DNA from: Bradyrhizobium sp. MOS003 | GTDB lineage: Bacteria > Pseudomonadota > Alphaproteobacteria > Rhizobiales > Xanthobacteraceae | Assembly: GCF_003020125.1 (NCBI RefSeq) | Contig: NZ_PYFW01000001.1 | Coordinates: forward strand, 558,001 to 622,000 | DNA length: 64,000 nt | Direction of reading: 5' to 3' | Part shown: one piece after another, positions 1-8,246 of the stretch | Numbering within the stretch: position 1 is the first letter of the stretch | How the letters are laid out: every line of letters starts with the position of its first letter | Translations under genes and position numbers: made by a program | Notes under the pieces: model-generated | Seen by the model: only the letters and a program-made list of their open reading frames with translations | What the model was told of the DNA's origin: nothing | Databases searched by the model: none

Positions 1-232
1 GCACCGCACTATGCGCGAGCACCTCGCGGTAGCTCGTCCCCACCCGCACGATGTCGGCCGACATGTCGAACAGCGATAGATAGCGTTGGTTGACCAGCAC
101 GATCCGGTTGTCGGCATCGTAGACGCAGACACCCTGTTCCATGTGGTCGAGCGCAAGCTGGCTCAGCGCGACCAGGGCCTCCGGGCCTTGCTCGCGGCGT
201 GCACCAAGCTCGTTGTCGCGGGTCGAAATCAT
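1..232 (-). CDS. PAS-domain signalling protein, N-terminal part (cut by window edge)
   Basis: The reading frame starts at ATG 232 and runs leftward out of the window without a stop, so only about 77 residues are visible. After a polar stretch of about 27 residues the translation reads LDHMEQGVCVYDADNRIVLV, followed by an NQRY-LFDMS segment. This is the usual opening of a PAS_7-type PAS domain, which in alphaproteobacteria is commonly joined to a histidine kinase or a GGDEF/EAL output module. The output domain lies outside the window, so whether this is a kinase or a cyclic-di-GMP enzyme cannot be told. No signal peptide or membrane segment is visible in the part present, which suggests a cytoplasmic sensor. 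Confidence in the PAS call is good; the role is unknown. Confidence 0.75.
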   Translation of the reverse strand, partial: MISTRDNELGARREQGPEALVALSQLALDHMEQGVCVYDADNRIVLVNQRYLSLFDMSADIVRVGTSYREVLAHSAV

Positions 233-393
233 GGGGTCGGCGGGTCTCGGCGGGCAATAGACTTAACGCAACCTAATTCAACCACCGAGTGTAGCGAAGA
301 GGCCGGAAAATTCCCTTAAGCGCAGTAGTTTACGGAGGGTGACCGGCGATGGAGAGAGACCGCGCAAATGGCGAGCTGACAAAGCGGTAGGAT

Positions 394-462
394 GTAGCTC
401 GGATGAGCGCAGCGATATCCGGAGCGGACATTCCCGCATGTCGCTGCGCTCATGCGGGCTAC
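394..462. repeat. Dispersed intergenic palindromic repeat (type with TGAGCGCAGCGA arms)
   Basis: The left arm (394-416) and right arm (438-462) are near-perfect inverted copies around the core GAGCGCAGCGA, separated by about 21 bases. It lies between the 3' end of the acyltransferase gene and the start of the PAS gene. Sequences of this kind are common between genes in Bradyrhizobium and Rhodopseudomonas. As RNA it would fold into a long hairpin. I see no coding capacity in the surrounding 233-475 gap. Confidence 0.7.
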
Positions 463-475
463 AGAGCCGGGTTGG

Positions 476-1351
476 CTAGGGGCCGTACAACACCAGTTCC
501 GTATCGGTGAGATCGCCGAGTTGCGGCCGGTGCGGACCTTTGAAATATTTGCGCCCGCGCTGCTCGGTATAAATACCGACCAGGCCGGGAATCGGCCCGT
601 TCGAATCGATCGTCACCGCGATCTTGCCGAGCCGCAGCAGCAGCCGGCCGATACGGCCTGCACAGAGGGCGTATTCAGCAGCACTGCGGCAATAGATCAG
701 CTTCATCGCAGGGGGCGCGAGGAAGCCGCGGCGGATGCGCACCGGTTGCAGGATGAAGGGGAATGTTCCCTTCGGCGTTCGGCACACGAGGCTGAGGCAA
801 TTATAGCGCGCGTGCCGCGTCAGCAACTCGGTTTCGGCTTCGGACAGCCCCTCGATCGTCTTGGCGTGAGGCGAGATGACCTCGACCTCGCTCCAGCGCG
901 GTGGACGCGCCAGGGCAGGCACCGAGAAGAATATGCCGCGGCAATAGGCACGAAAGCCCTGCGCTTCGATGATCGGCCAGGTCCACGTTGCCGGGCTGAT
1001 GTTGAAATAAGTCACTTCCTTGTGCCGCTGCGCGATCTTGGTCAGCAGCGGGGCATAGTTGCGGTAGGCCGGATCGACATACCAGCTCGACAGATTGCAC
1101 TGGATGTTGGTCTCTTCGCCGTTCTTCCGCGCCGTGTAAATCAGCAGCAGCACGCCGACTGGCGTGCCGTCACTTTCGAGCATGTAGCCGAAGCGGGGAT
1201 AGCCCTCCGGGACGGACCGGAAGGCCTGCCGGCGCAGACCCTGAATCCAATAGTTCCGTGAGCGGCCGACGAAGCCGCGCGTCAGCAGGTCCGCGACCGC
1301 TTCGGCGTCGGCCTCGGTGATCTCGCGGCATCGCACCTTGGTGTGAATCAC
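476..1351 (-). CDS. GNAT-like N-acyltransferase next to aminoacyl-carrier-protein genes
   Basis: This 291-residue protein starts at GTG 1351 (MIHTKVRCREITEADAEAVA). The opening beta strand and helix, then LLTRGF, GYPRFGYMLE and GVLLLIYTA, look like the N-terminal half of a GNAT acyltransferase fold. WYVDPAYRNYAPLL resembles the family's acyl-CoA-binding loop region. The second half (about residues 155-291) is less typical and may be a second, degenerate GNAT unit. There is no signal peptide. It is the last gene of a leftward unit with the aminoacyl:carrier-protein ligase and the acyl-CoA-dehydrogenase-like gene, with a 116-base gap from the ligase. From this context I infer that it could move the amino-acyl group from the carrier protein to an acceptor, but the sequence does not name the acceptor. 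The start is not certain because the ribosome binding site is weak. Confidence 0.6.
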   Translation of the reverse strand: MIHTKVRCREITEADAEAVADLLTRGFVGRSRNYWIQGLRRQAFRSVPEGYPRFGYMLESDGTPVGVLLLIYTARKNGEETNIQCNLSSWYVDPAYRNYAPLLTKIAQRHKEVTYFNISPATWTWPIIEAQGFRAYCRGIFFSVPALARPPRWSEVEVISPHAKTIEGLSEAETELLTRHARYNCLSLVCRTPKGTFPFILQPVRIRRGFLAPPAMKLIYCRSAAEYALCAGRIGRLLLRLGKIAVTIDSNGPIPGLVGIYTEQRGRKYFKGPHRPQLGDLTDTELVLYGP

Positions 1352-1467
1352 GCTCGTCTTACCCGTGGAAATGGCAGGCCTCGTTCGGTCTATTGTTTCA
1401 GCATGGTCTTTTCGGAAGGCCGCTTCGCACTTTTGCCGACGCCGGCCTTCGGATCCGGATCATGCCG

Positions 1468-2448
1468 CTAGCGCCAGCCTTCGACGTGGGCGTCGGCCGT
1501 GACCTGCGGCTGCAGGCCCACGATGTCCCGCACCTTGGCGGGCCAGGCGGAAAGGTCGGTGCCGTGAGTGTGGAACATGGCGACCGCCAGCCGGTCCATG
1601 CCGAAGGCGACGCAGCCGGTGTGGGCCGGCTCGCCATCGGCATCCTGGATTCCCCAGGTCGTGCCGAAATGCTCGCGGTGATAATTGAAGCTCATGCAGG
1701 CGGTCGGCTGCTCTTCCGAGCGCAGCGGAATGAGAAGTTCGAACTTGAGCTGCTGCTGTTTCTGGCTCACCGCCTTCATCTGGCCGACCCGGCCGAAGAA
1801 GGGATCGCTGGCATAGTCGACACGGAAGGCGAGGCCGAGATCGGTCGCGATTTTCTGCGCGCGCACCATCCAGCGGTCGCGGAAATCAGCAACGTCGTCG
1901 CCGGTGCCGATGCAGACATATTCGCGCATCCGGAACGATTGCAGACGGTCAAGATGCTTGGAAGGCTCGCGGCGGAAGCAGTCAGCGGCGACATCGAAGC
2001 GCAGGCCGCCTTTCGGCAGGGGTCCGCGGCTCGCCGCGATCGGATAGACCGGATAGCAAGCGGCGGGCGACAGCACGAGGTCGGCGGGGGACAGCGAGGT
2101 GGTCCAGTCGCCGCCGGCATCGAAGCGGCTCACCGCGGCGTTGATCTCGCGTTCGGTGCCGTGCAGGCCGCAGACACAGCCGAGCAGGTTCGGGAAGCTC
2201 TTGAGATAGCCGGATTTTTCCAGCTGGGCCCGGCTCATCACCGGCGGGAAGCGCATCACCTCGGTGCCGCTCTCGCGATGGCTGGTGATCAGCGCGGCGA
2301 GCTTCTCGACGACGCCTTCATAGAGTGCGGTGCGGGCGTAGACGCCGTCGGCGCCCATGCGGTGGAACAGCTTGTCGGCGAGATGATCGAGCGGATCGAT
2401 CATTTGCGGCGCGGTCGCGGGCGAGTCGGAGAGAATGGCAATATTCAT
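1468..2448 (-). CDS. Amino acid:[carrier protein] ligase (truncated class II aaRS homologue)
   Basis: This 326-residue protein belongs to the family of stand-alone catalytic cores of atypical seryl-tRNA synthetases. They activate a small amino acid with ATP and load it on the phosphopantetheine arm of a carrier protein instead of on tRNA. The zinc ligands known for B. japonicum Bll0957 are C131, E176 and C279; in this translation C131 (PAACYP), E176 (RMREYV) and C279 (HTGCVAFG) fall at exactly those numbers. The class II motif 2 region FRREPS at about 158-163 and motif 3 region GCVAFGMDRL are visible. No tRNA-binding domain is present and the length fits the family. Glycine is the published substrate of the B. 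japonicum enzyme, so it is the likely substrate here. The gene follows the acyl-CoA-dehydrogenase-like gene by 39 bases, and the cognate carrier protein is divergently encoded at 4063. Confidence 0.93.
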   Translation of the reverse strand: MNIAILSDSPATAPQMIDPLDHLADKLFHRMGADGVYARTALYEGVVEKLAALITSHRESGTEVMRFPPVMSRAQLEKSGYLKSFPNLLGCVCGLHGTEREINAAVSRFDAGGDWTTSLSPADLVLSPAACYPVYPIAASRGPLPKGGLRFDVAADCFRREPSKHLDRLQSFRMREYVCIGTGDDVADFRDRWMVRAQKIATDLGLAFRVDYASDPFFGRVGQMKAVSQKQQQLKFELLIPLRSEEQPTACMSFNYHREHFGTTWGIQDADGEPAHTGCVAFGMDRLAVAMFHTHGTDLSAWPAKVRDIVGLQPQVTADAHVEGWR

Positions 2449-2487
2449 GGCGCGAGATCCTGCTATTTCGAATTTGTTGTTATTGAT

Positions 2488-3705
2488 TCAGTCGCGAAGG
2501 CTTGTCGGCACGCCGCTCATCAGAGTCGATGTCGCGGCATTGGCCAGAATGCGGTCGTTGTTGATCATGATCGGAGATGACAGCACGTCGCGGAGGTGCC
2601 GGCCCATGGTGAACTCGCCGTCGTTGCGGTAGCCGGAGAGGCCGGCTGTGCGCATCGCATGCATCACGGTCTCGACCGCGAGCTCGGAAGCCTGCACCTT
2701 CAGGAGCGTGATCGAGGATTGGAAGTCGAGCGAGCTCAGCGCCCGCTCGTCATGCTCGGCACGGGCGAAGGCATCGATATTGGCCGACAGCAGCGCGCGA
2801 AGCTTCGCCAGCGACATCTTGGCAGCGGTGAAATGCGCCGCGGCCGGCGGCATCTGGCCCCCGGAGCTGCGGGCCGCCTTGCGGATGAAGGCCTGCGCGC
2901 GGGTCACGGCTGCGGCGGCGATGCCGGTCCAGGCCGACGACCAGCACAGATGCGCGAACGGCGTCATGGTCTGGGCGTGGATCTTGTCATAGGATTCAGG
3001 GAAGACGCGATCGGCGGGGCAATCCACCTTCAGCTCGAAGCCGGTCGAGCAGGTGCCGCGCATGCCGAGCGTTTCCCAGCCCAGCGTCCGCTTCAACGAG
3101 TAATCGTCCTTGGCGAGCGCCAGCAACACCTGGTCGGAGGCGGCGGCCTCGGTGGCGCGGCGGGCGATGGTGACGAGGCCGTCGGCTTCGGCGCCATAGG
3201 AGATGACGGTGGCGTCACGCACCAGCGAAACGGTGTCGCCGGCGTGGTCGACGGCAGCGGCGCTGGCGCGGATGTTGCCGCCGTTCTGGCCCTCCGTGGT
3301 GGAGGAGGCGAGCAGCCACTGGTCGCGGGCGACCCGGCGCATCATGGTTTCCATCCAGGGGATGCCGTGACCGTGCCGGATGACGCACGCAACCTTGGTC
3401 TGGTGCATGGCGTAGATCATCGCCGTCGAGGCGCAGGCGCGTCCGAGCGTGTAGCAGATGTCGGTAACGTCGTAGATGGAGGCACCGAAGCCGCCGAACT
3501 CGACCGGGATCATGACGCCGAGCAGCTTCTGCTCGCGAGCGACCTCGAAAGCCTTGTGCGGGAAGCGGGCATCGCGATCGACCCCGTCTGCGTCGGCCGC
3601 GGCCGCTGCGGCGGTCCGGGCGGCGCGCTCGATCAGAGAGGGACCCTGCTCGAGGAAGCTTGTTTCCGCTTCGTCGACAGTGAGGACTGCTTCACGCACG
3701 TTCAT
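2488..3705 (-). CDS. Acyl-CoA-dehydrogenase-like flavoprotein of the carrier-protein cluster
   Basis: This 405-residue cytoplasmic protein has the acyl-CoA dehydrogenase fold. An N-terminal helical domain includes LLGVMIPVEFGGFGAS, a middle beta domain includes TTEGQNGGNIRAS and LGMRGTCSTG, and the C-terminal domain is helical. The C-terminus reads GRHLRDVLSSPIMINNDRIL and lacks the EGTxEI segment that carries the usual catalytic glutamate. It is therefore unlikely to be an ordinary fatty acyl-CoA dehydrogenase. It is the first gene of the leftward unit that includes the amino acid:carrier-protein ligase. Family members that oxidise aminoacyl groups on carrier proteins are known from prodiginine and pyoluteorin pathways (prolyl-carrier-protein oxidases). 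An oxidase or monooxygenase acting on the carrier-bound amino acid is my inference; the exact reaction is unknown. Confidence 0.8.
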   Translation of the reverse strand: MNVREAVLTVDEAETSFLEQGPSLIERAARTAAAAAADADGVDRDARFPHKAFEVAREQKLLGVMIPVEFGGFGASIYDVTDICYTLGRACASTAMIYAMHQTKVACVIRHGHGIPWMETMMRRVARDQWLLASSTTEGQNGGNIRASAAAVDHAGDTVSLVRDATVISYGAEADGLVTIARRATEAAASDQVLLALAKDDYSLKRTLGWETLGMRGTCSTGFELKVDCPADRVFPESYDKIHAQTMTPFAHLCWSSAWTGIAAAAVTRAQAFIRKAARSSGGQMPPAAAHFTAAKMSLAKLRALLSANIDAFARAEHDERALSSLDFQSSITLLKVQASELAVETVMHAMRTAGLSGYRNDGEFTMGRHLRDVLSSPIMINNDRILANAATSTLMSGVPTSLRD

Positions 3706-4062
3706 ACTCGTCCGCCTCCGGTTTGCCGTTCGAGATCGCCGGCATCATTCGCGATGCCGCCGGCGATCTTCCGGTCATCTTTGCTTGTGAGATGAGGCTA
3801 CGGATTTAATTCAAATTCGTCGATGAAATAGAGGGTAAACAAAGCCCAATTCCGAATGAACAGTTAAGGTCCGGTTGTTTGCATCCGCCGTTTTTCCGGC
3901 ATCGCGTTAGGAATCTGCAAGAGGGTCGAATTCCGGACAATCTGAGTCATCGTTTACTAAGAAACCTGAAGTATTGGTGTCGCCCATTGCGGGACCGGCA
4001 GGCCGTGCCCATCGTAAGCGGCAAGCCGGTGCGACCTTTGACAGACAGACGGGAATTTGCCG
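3706..4062. promoter_or_regulatory. Divergent control region between the ACAD-like gene and the carrier protein gene
   Basis: This 357-base gap separates two divergently transcribed parts of the same presumed pathway and must hold both promoters. Its middle is more AT-rich than its surroundings (for example TTTAATTCAAATTCG near 3807). The carrier-protein gene has a GGGA ribosome-binding sequence nine bases before its ATG. I could not pick out a defensible -35/-10 pair or operator, and no open frame in the gap looks coding. Confidence 0.5.
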
Positions 4063-4335
4063 ATGCAAGCCTTTGATACCGAATTGCGCAATCGCATCAT
4101 CAAGCTGGTGAAGGGTATCCTCGAACAGAATTCTCTCACCGCTGACGTCACGCCGTCCGCCAAGCTCGTCGATGCCGGCCTGACTTCGATGGATATGGTC
4201 AATCTGATGCTCGGCGTCGAAGCCGAGTTCGACTTCACCATTCCACAAGCCGAGATCACGCCGGAGAATTTCCAGTCCGTCGAGACGCTCGAGCGGATGG
4301 TTGCGACGCAGTTGCAGCTGGCGAACGCTGCATAA
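4063..4335 (+). CDS. Small acyl carrier protein, partner of the aminoacyl:CP ligase
   Basis: This 90-residue stand-alone carrier protein starts at ATG 4063 (MQAFDTELRNRI); a TTG two codons upstream is less likely. The phosphopantetheine site reads DAGLTSMDMV, with Ser42 as the predicted attachment residue; the usual DSL triad is TSM, as in other carrier proteins of this aminoacyl:CP family. A four-helix ACP fold is expected from the helix-rich sequence, with acidic recognition residues EAEFDFTIP after helix II. It faces the ligase, ACAD-like and acyltransferase genes across a shared control region. Its role is presumably to hold the activated amino acid (probably glycine) during later steps. 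It does not sit among fatty-acid-synthesis genes, so a housekeeping AcpP role is unlikely. Confidence 0.9.
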   Translation: MQAFDTELRNRIIKLVKGILEQNSLTADVTPSAKLVDAGLTSMDMVNLMLGVEAEFDFTIPQAEITPENFQSVETLERMVATQLQLANAA

Positions 4336-4347
4336 CTCTCTGCTGTT

Positions 4348-4367
4348 GTCCCTGCGTGCGCAGGGAC
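4348..4367. repeat. Short inverted repeat after the carrier protein gene
   Basis: GTCCCTGC and GCAGGGAC pair around GTGC, giving an 8-bp stem 13 bases after the stop codon. There is no U-run behind it. It looks like a shortened copy of the same dispersed repeat family as the one at 63424-63554, which has GTCCCCGC/GCGGGGAC arms. It may act as a transcript-end hairpin. Confidence 0.55.
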
Positions 4368-4492
4368 GATACTGAGTGTGGGGCCTGCGCGCCCCTCACA
4401 CCACCGGCATCGCCCCACAACCCCCGTTCCAAAACCGCCGCAAAACTGGCATAGCTTAACCATGTCGCAAGTTGCGAACAGGTGGAGCAGGT

Positions 4493-5371
4493 ATGACGCA
4501 GGCGGTATTGGGCATCATCGGCGGCTCGGGCATTTACGACTTGCCAGGCCTCGAGGGTGCGCGCGAAGAGGTGATCGAGAGCCCGTGGGGCGAACCGTCG
4601 GCTCCCTTGAGGCGCGGCACGATCGCTGGTTTGCCGATCGTGTTCCTGCCGCGGCACGACAAGGGCCACCGTCTCTCGCCCTCTGACATCAACTATCGCG
4701 CCAATATCGACGTGTTGAAGAGGGCCGGCGTCACTGACCTGATCTCGCTGTCGGCCTGCGGTTCCTTCAGGGAGGAACTGCCGCCGGGCACCTTCGTTCT
4801 AGTCGATCAGTTCGTCGACCGCACCCACAAGCGCGAGAGCTCATTCTTCGGCCGGGGCTGCGTCGCGCATGTGTCGATGGCGCATCCGGTCTCCCCACGT
4901 TTGCGCATTCATCTGGCCGCGGCCGCCGAAGCTGAAAGCATCGCGATCGCGCGTGGCGGCACCTATGTCTGCATGGAGGGGCCGCAATTCTCCACCTATG
5001 CGGAGAGCATGACCTACAAGACGCTGGGCTATTCCGTGATCGGCATGACCAACATGCCCGAGGCGAAGCTCGCGCGCGAGGCGGAGCTCTGTTACGCCAC
5101 GGTGGCGATGGTGACGGATTTCGACTGTTGGCACCCCGATCACGATGCCGTCACCGTGCAGGATATCATCCGCGTGTTGACGTCGAACGCCGACAAGGCC
5201 AAGGCCCTGGTGGCGCGGTTGGCAAAGGATTTCCCGCGCGAGCATGAGCTGTGCCCGATCGGCTCCGACCGTGCGCTCGACACCGCGCTGATCACGGCGC
5301 CCGAGGCGCGCGATCCCGAGCTTCTGAAGAAGCTCGACGCGGTGGCCGGGCGGATCCTGCGCGTGAACTGA
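4493..5371 (+). CDS. mtnP: S-methyl-5'-thioadenosine phosphorylase
   Basis: This 292-residue cytoplasmic enzyme of the methionine salvage pathway splits 5'-methylthioadenosine with phosphate to adenine and 5-methylthioribose-1-phosphate. The translation starts [20 protein letters not shown], the standard phosphate-binding opening. It continues with [20 protein letters not shown], the MTAP version of the PNP-family phosphate/ribose loop, then [10 protein letters not shown] and [25 protein letters not shown] is the MTA-specific base-binding segment. I chose ATG 4493 because GGAGCAGG precedes it at good spacing; a TTG start seven codons upstream is open but adds residues absent from the family. 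mtnA follows after 13 bases, so the two are surely co-transcribed and catalyse consecutive steps. Confidence 0.95.
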   Translation: MTQAVLGIIGGSGIYDLPGLEGAREEVIESPWGEPSAPLRRGTIAGLPIVFLPRHDKGHRLSPSDINYRANIDVLKRAGVTDLISLSACGSFREELPPGTFVLVDQFVDRTHKRESSFFGRGCVAHVSMAHPVSPRLRIHLAAAAEAESIAIARGGTYVCMEGPQFSTYAESMTYKTLGYSVIGMTNMPEAKLAREAELCYATVAMVTDFDCWHPDHDAVTVQDIIRVLTSNADKAKALVARLAKDFPREHELCPIGSDRALDTALITAPEARDPELLKKLDAVAGRILRVN

Positions 5372-5384
5372 AAGGCAGAATGCC

Positions 5385-6491
5385 ATGAAGGTCGACGGCA
5401 AGCATTTCCGCAGCATCTGGCGCGAGCCTGACGGCTGGACGATCGGTGCGATCGACCAGCGCAGGCTGCCGCATGAGTTCGTCGTCGCGAAGCTGACTTC
5501 GTGCGAAGACGCAGCCGTCGCAATCCGCGACATGCTGGTGCGTGGCGCGCCGCTGATCGGTGCGACTGCCGCCTACGGCATGGCGCTCGCCATGCGCGAG
5601 GACGCCTCCGACGCCGGCCTGAAACGGGCCTACGAGACTCTCGTGGTGGCGCGGCCGACTGCGATCAATCTGAAATGGGCGCTGGACGAGATGCGCATGG
5701 CGCTCGCGCCGATCGATCCGCTGGAGCGGGCCGAGGCCGCGTATGCACGGGCCGACGAGATCGTCGAGCAGGATGTCGAGATCAACCGCGGCATCGCCGG
5801 CAACGGCCTGAAGCTGATCGAGGCGATCGCATCGAAGAAGCCGGGCGAGACCGTCAACGTGCTGACCCATTGCAATGCCGGCTGGCTCGCCACCGTCGAT
5901 TGGGGCACGGCGACCGCACCGATCTATCTGGCGCATGAGCGCGGCATCAAGGTCCATGTCTGGGTCGACGAGACGCGCCCGCGCAACCAGGGCGCCTCGC
6001 TCACCGCCTGGGAGCTTGGCCATCACGGCGTGCCGCACACGGTGATCCCCGACAACACCGGCGGCCATCTGATGCAGCACGGCATGGTCGATCTCGCCAT
6101 CGTCGGCACCGACCGCGTCGCCGCCAACGGCGACGTCTGCAACAAGATCGGCACCTATCTCAAGGCGCTCGCCGCCCACGACAACGGCGTGCCGTTCTAT
6201 GTCGCGCTGCCGTCGCCGACGATCGATTTTGCCGTCCATGACGGCATCCGCGACATTCCGATCGAGCAGCGCAGCGGCGTTGAGGTCACCGACATGACCG
6301 GCCGCACCGCGGATGGAAGGCTGGAGACGGTGCGCATCGTGCCCGAGGGCTCGCCGGTCGCGAACTACGCGTTCGACGTGACGCCGGCACGGCTGGTGAC
6401 CGGCCTCATCACCGAGCGCGGCGTGCTGAAGCCCGACCGCACCTCGCTCGCGGCTGCATTTCCGGAGCGGAGCGCTGCTGCTGCGGAGTAG
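5385..6491 (+). CDS. mtnA: S-methyl-5-thioribose-1-phosphate isomerase
   Basis: This 368-residue enzyme converts methylthioribose-1-phosphate, the product of MtnP, to methylthioribulose-1-phosphate. Family signatures seen are [18 protein letters not shown] near residues 48-65, [16 protein letters not shown] with the catalytic cysteine, [17 protein letters not shown], and [17 protein letters not shown] with the catalytic aspartate. The protein is related to the eIF2B alpha/beta/delta fold. It starts at ATG 5385, 13 bases after mtnP, and forms a two-gene operon with it. The later salvage steps (mtnB, mtnC, mtnD) are not in the window. The C-terminal 15 residues are alanine-rich and probably disordered. 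Confidence 0.95.
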   Translation: MKVDGKHFRSIWREPDGWTIGAIDQRRLPHEFVVAKLTSCEDAAVAIRDMLVRGAPLIGATAAYGMALAMREDASDAGLKRAYETLVVARPTAINLKWALDEMRMALAPIDPLERAEAAYARADEIVEQDVEINRGIAGNGLKLIEAIASKKPGETVNVLTHCNAGWLATVDWGTATAPIYLAHERGIKVHVWVDETRPRNQGASLTAWELGHHGVPHTVIPDNTGGHLMQHGMVDLAIVGTDRVAANGDVCNKIGTYLKALAAHDNGVPFYVALPSPTIDFAVHDGIRDIPIEQRSGVEVTDMTGRTADGRLETVRIVPEGSPVANYAFDVTPARLVTGLITERGVLKPDRTSLAAAFPERSAAAAE

Positions 6492-6522
6492 GCTGTGCCT
6501 TCGCCGAGGTGTCGGCCATAAC

Positions 6523-6602
6523 CGTCATTGCGAGCGCAGCGAAGCAATGCAGAGTCCCTCCACGGAGACGGTCTGGATTGCTTCGCTGCGCTCGCAATGA
6601 CG
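6523..6602. repeat. Dispersed palindromic repeat with perfect 26-bp arms
   Basis: Bases 6523-6548 (opening CGTCATTGCGAGCGCAGCGA) are an exact reverse complement of 6577-6602, with a 28-base loop between them. The element lies between convergent mtnA and the HAD gene, where its hairpin could end transcription from both sides. This is one of the common short intergenic repeats of Bradyrhizobium genomes and carries no transposase. Confidence 0.85.
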
Positions 6603-6639
6603 AGTCTGTTGAAACGGCGCCTCCCTGTTGCGAAAAGGC

Positions 6640-7275
6640 TTAGCCCAGCTTCAGCCCCGTCGCCACCTCGAGCTCGGCGATGGCTTGCGCGCCACTGGCC
6701 ACCTTGATCGTGGTCATGCCCATCTCGCGCGCGGGTTTCAGATTGACGCCGAGATCGTCGAGATAGACGCAATTGTTCGGATCGACCTTCAGCGTCTCGA
6801 CCATCAGCCGGTAAATGCGCGGGTCGGGCTTGCGCAGGCCGATCTTGGCGGACTCGATAACATGATCGAAAAACACCATGACTTCGGCGATATAGAGGGA
6901 GCGCCCGGTCATGCTGCCGATGGCATTGGCAGGCAGATTGTTGGTGATGCAGCCGGTCTTGAATTGCGCCTTGATGCGCTTCAGCGCTTCGACCATTTCA
7001 GGGCGCAGATGGCCCTGCAGCAGCGGCAGCACGTCGCGGCCGCGTACCTCCGCGCCGAGTGCGAGCGATTCCGTGGCGAACAATTCGTCGAAGGTATCGA
7101 TATCGATCTCGGCCCGCTCGAACTTGGCCCAGGCGTTTTCCAAATGATTGGCGGCGTTGGTCCGACGGATGATGTCGACGGGCAGCCCGCGCTCGGTCTC
7201 GAATCGCGCGAACGCCTCGAACGGCGAACTCGTCAGCACGCCGCCAAAATCAAAGATCACAGCTTCGATCGCCAC
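6640..7275 (-). CDS. HAD-superfamily hydrolase (subfamily IA, ACAD10/epoxide-hydrolase N-domain type)
   Basis: This 211-residue cytoplasmic protein has all four HAD motifs. Motif I is FDFGGVL (nucleophile D8; the usual second Asp is replaced by Gly, as in the epoxide-hydrolase phosphatase group). Motif II is CITNN, motif III is the lysine in KIGLRKPDPRIY, and motif IV is VYLDDLGVN. An alpha-helical cap lies between about residues 15 and 95. Its closest look is to the small HAD proteins allied to the N-terminal domain of ACAD10. The substrate is unknown and probably a small phosphate ester. It is transcribed alone, converging on mtnA, with 100 bases separating it from the divergent protease gene. 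Confidence 0.82.
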   Translation of the reverse strand: MAIEAVIFDFGGVLTSSPFEAFARFETERGLPVDIIRRTNAANHLENAWAKFERAEIDIDTFDELFATESLALGAEVRGRDVLPLLQGHLRPEMVEALKRIKAQFKTGCITNNLPANAIGSMTGRSLYIAEVMVFFDHVIESAKIGLRKPDPRIYRLMVETLKVDPNNCVYLDDLGVNLKPAREMGMTTIKVASGAQAIAELEVATGLKLG

Positions 7276-7375
7276 TGTCCTGCCCTCGTCAATTCCTTTC
7301 CAAGTGGGCTAGCATGCGCTATCGGCAAGGACCAGTCCGAAGCGGTCTGCCGCCGCCAATCCGAAGCGTGTTCCC

Positions 7376-8122
7376 ATGAAGAAGCTTGCCACGTTCATCA
7401 CGACTGCGCTGCTGCTCGCCACGCCCGCTCATGCCATCGTCGGCGGCGGCACGCCGCAGGCCGATGGCGTGGCGCGCGCCGTCGTCACCATCGTCGGTTC
7501 GCGGGGAAATTCCTGCACCGGCACTCTGATCGCGCCGAAGATCGTATTGACCGGCGCTCACTGCGTGCCGCCGGGCGCGGACTACAAGATCGTCGATCGT
7601 AGCGGTGGCGAACCTCAATTGTTGAACGTTCGCACCATCGCCATCCATCCGGGCTACAAAGCACAGGTGCATCGCGCCGGCGCCGACGTGGCGCTGTTGC
7701 AGCTGGAAATTCCACTCAAGGGAAAATCGACAGTGCCGGTCGGTACGCCGAACATTCCGATCCGGGTCGGTAGCCGCTTCGTCATTGCCGGTACCGGGGT
7801 CACCGTACGCGGTGATGGCAGGAGCGGCGGGGCCACGCGCATCGCAGGCCTCGTCGTCACGGGCCAGCCCGGCACGCTTCAGATCCGCCTGGTCGATCCC
7901 GTAACCAACGGTGTTCGCGACGGAATTGGAGCTTGTACCGGCGATTCCGGTGGTCCCGTGTTCGAGGACAAGCCGAACGGCGCCGTGCTTGTCGGGGTCA
8001 TCAGCTGGGCAACGGGACCGAGCGCCGGCGATGGCTGCGGCGGATTGACCGGCGTCACGCCGCTCACGCTCTATCGCGACTGGATCGTGCAGACCGCGCG
8101 GAGCTGGGGTGCGGCACTGTGA
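7376..8122 (+). CDS. Secreted trypsin-like serine protease (family S1)
   Basis: This 248-residue protein has an N-terminal signal peptide of about 20 residues (MKKLATFITTALLLATPAHA). The S1 triad is complete: His62 in LTGAHC, Asp104 in ADVALL and Ser191 in GDSGGP. Cys47/Cys63 fit the conserved disulfide next to the histidine. Asp190 just before the serine is the residue that pairs with a free N-terminal Ile in active trypsins. The predicted mature start after AHA is IVGGG, which is the trypsin activation sequence, so signal-peptide removal alone should give the active form. The protein ends soon after the last helix and has no extra domains. It is probably periplasmic or secreted; the substrate is unknown. 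It is a single gene, divergent from the HAD hydrolase. Confidence 0.9.
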   Translation: MKKLATFITTALLLATPAHAIVGGGTPQADGVARAVVTIVGSRGNSCTGTLIAPKIVLTGAHCVPPGADYKIVDRSGGEPQLLNVRTIAIHPGYKAQVHRAGADVALLQLEIPLKGKSTVPVGTPNIPIRVGSRFVIAGTGVTVRGDGRSGGATRIAGLVVTGQPGTLQIRLVDPVTNGVRDGIGACTGDSGGPVFEDKPNGAVLVGVISWATGPSAGDGCGGLTGVTPLTLYRDWIVQTARSWGAAL

Positions 8123-8246
8123 TTTGACCGCGACTTGATCTATGTCATTTTGAAGCGGAAGCGCGGCGGGTGATCATGCCTGCCGCGGAGGAAACGCGCC
8201 GTCCGTCAAGGACGGCCATAAAAACAAGCAAGGCATAGAAGCAACA

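Noticed and set aside
6523..6602. Insertion sequence or attachment site
   Set aside because: Long perfect inverted arms but only 80 bases, no transposase and no target duplication; it matches the dispersed repeats of the genome.
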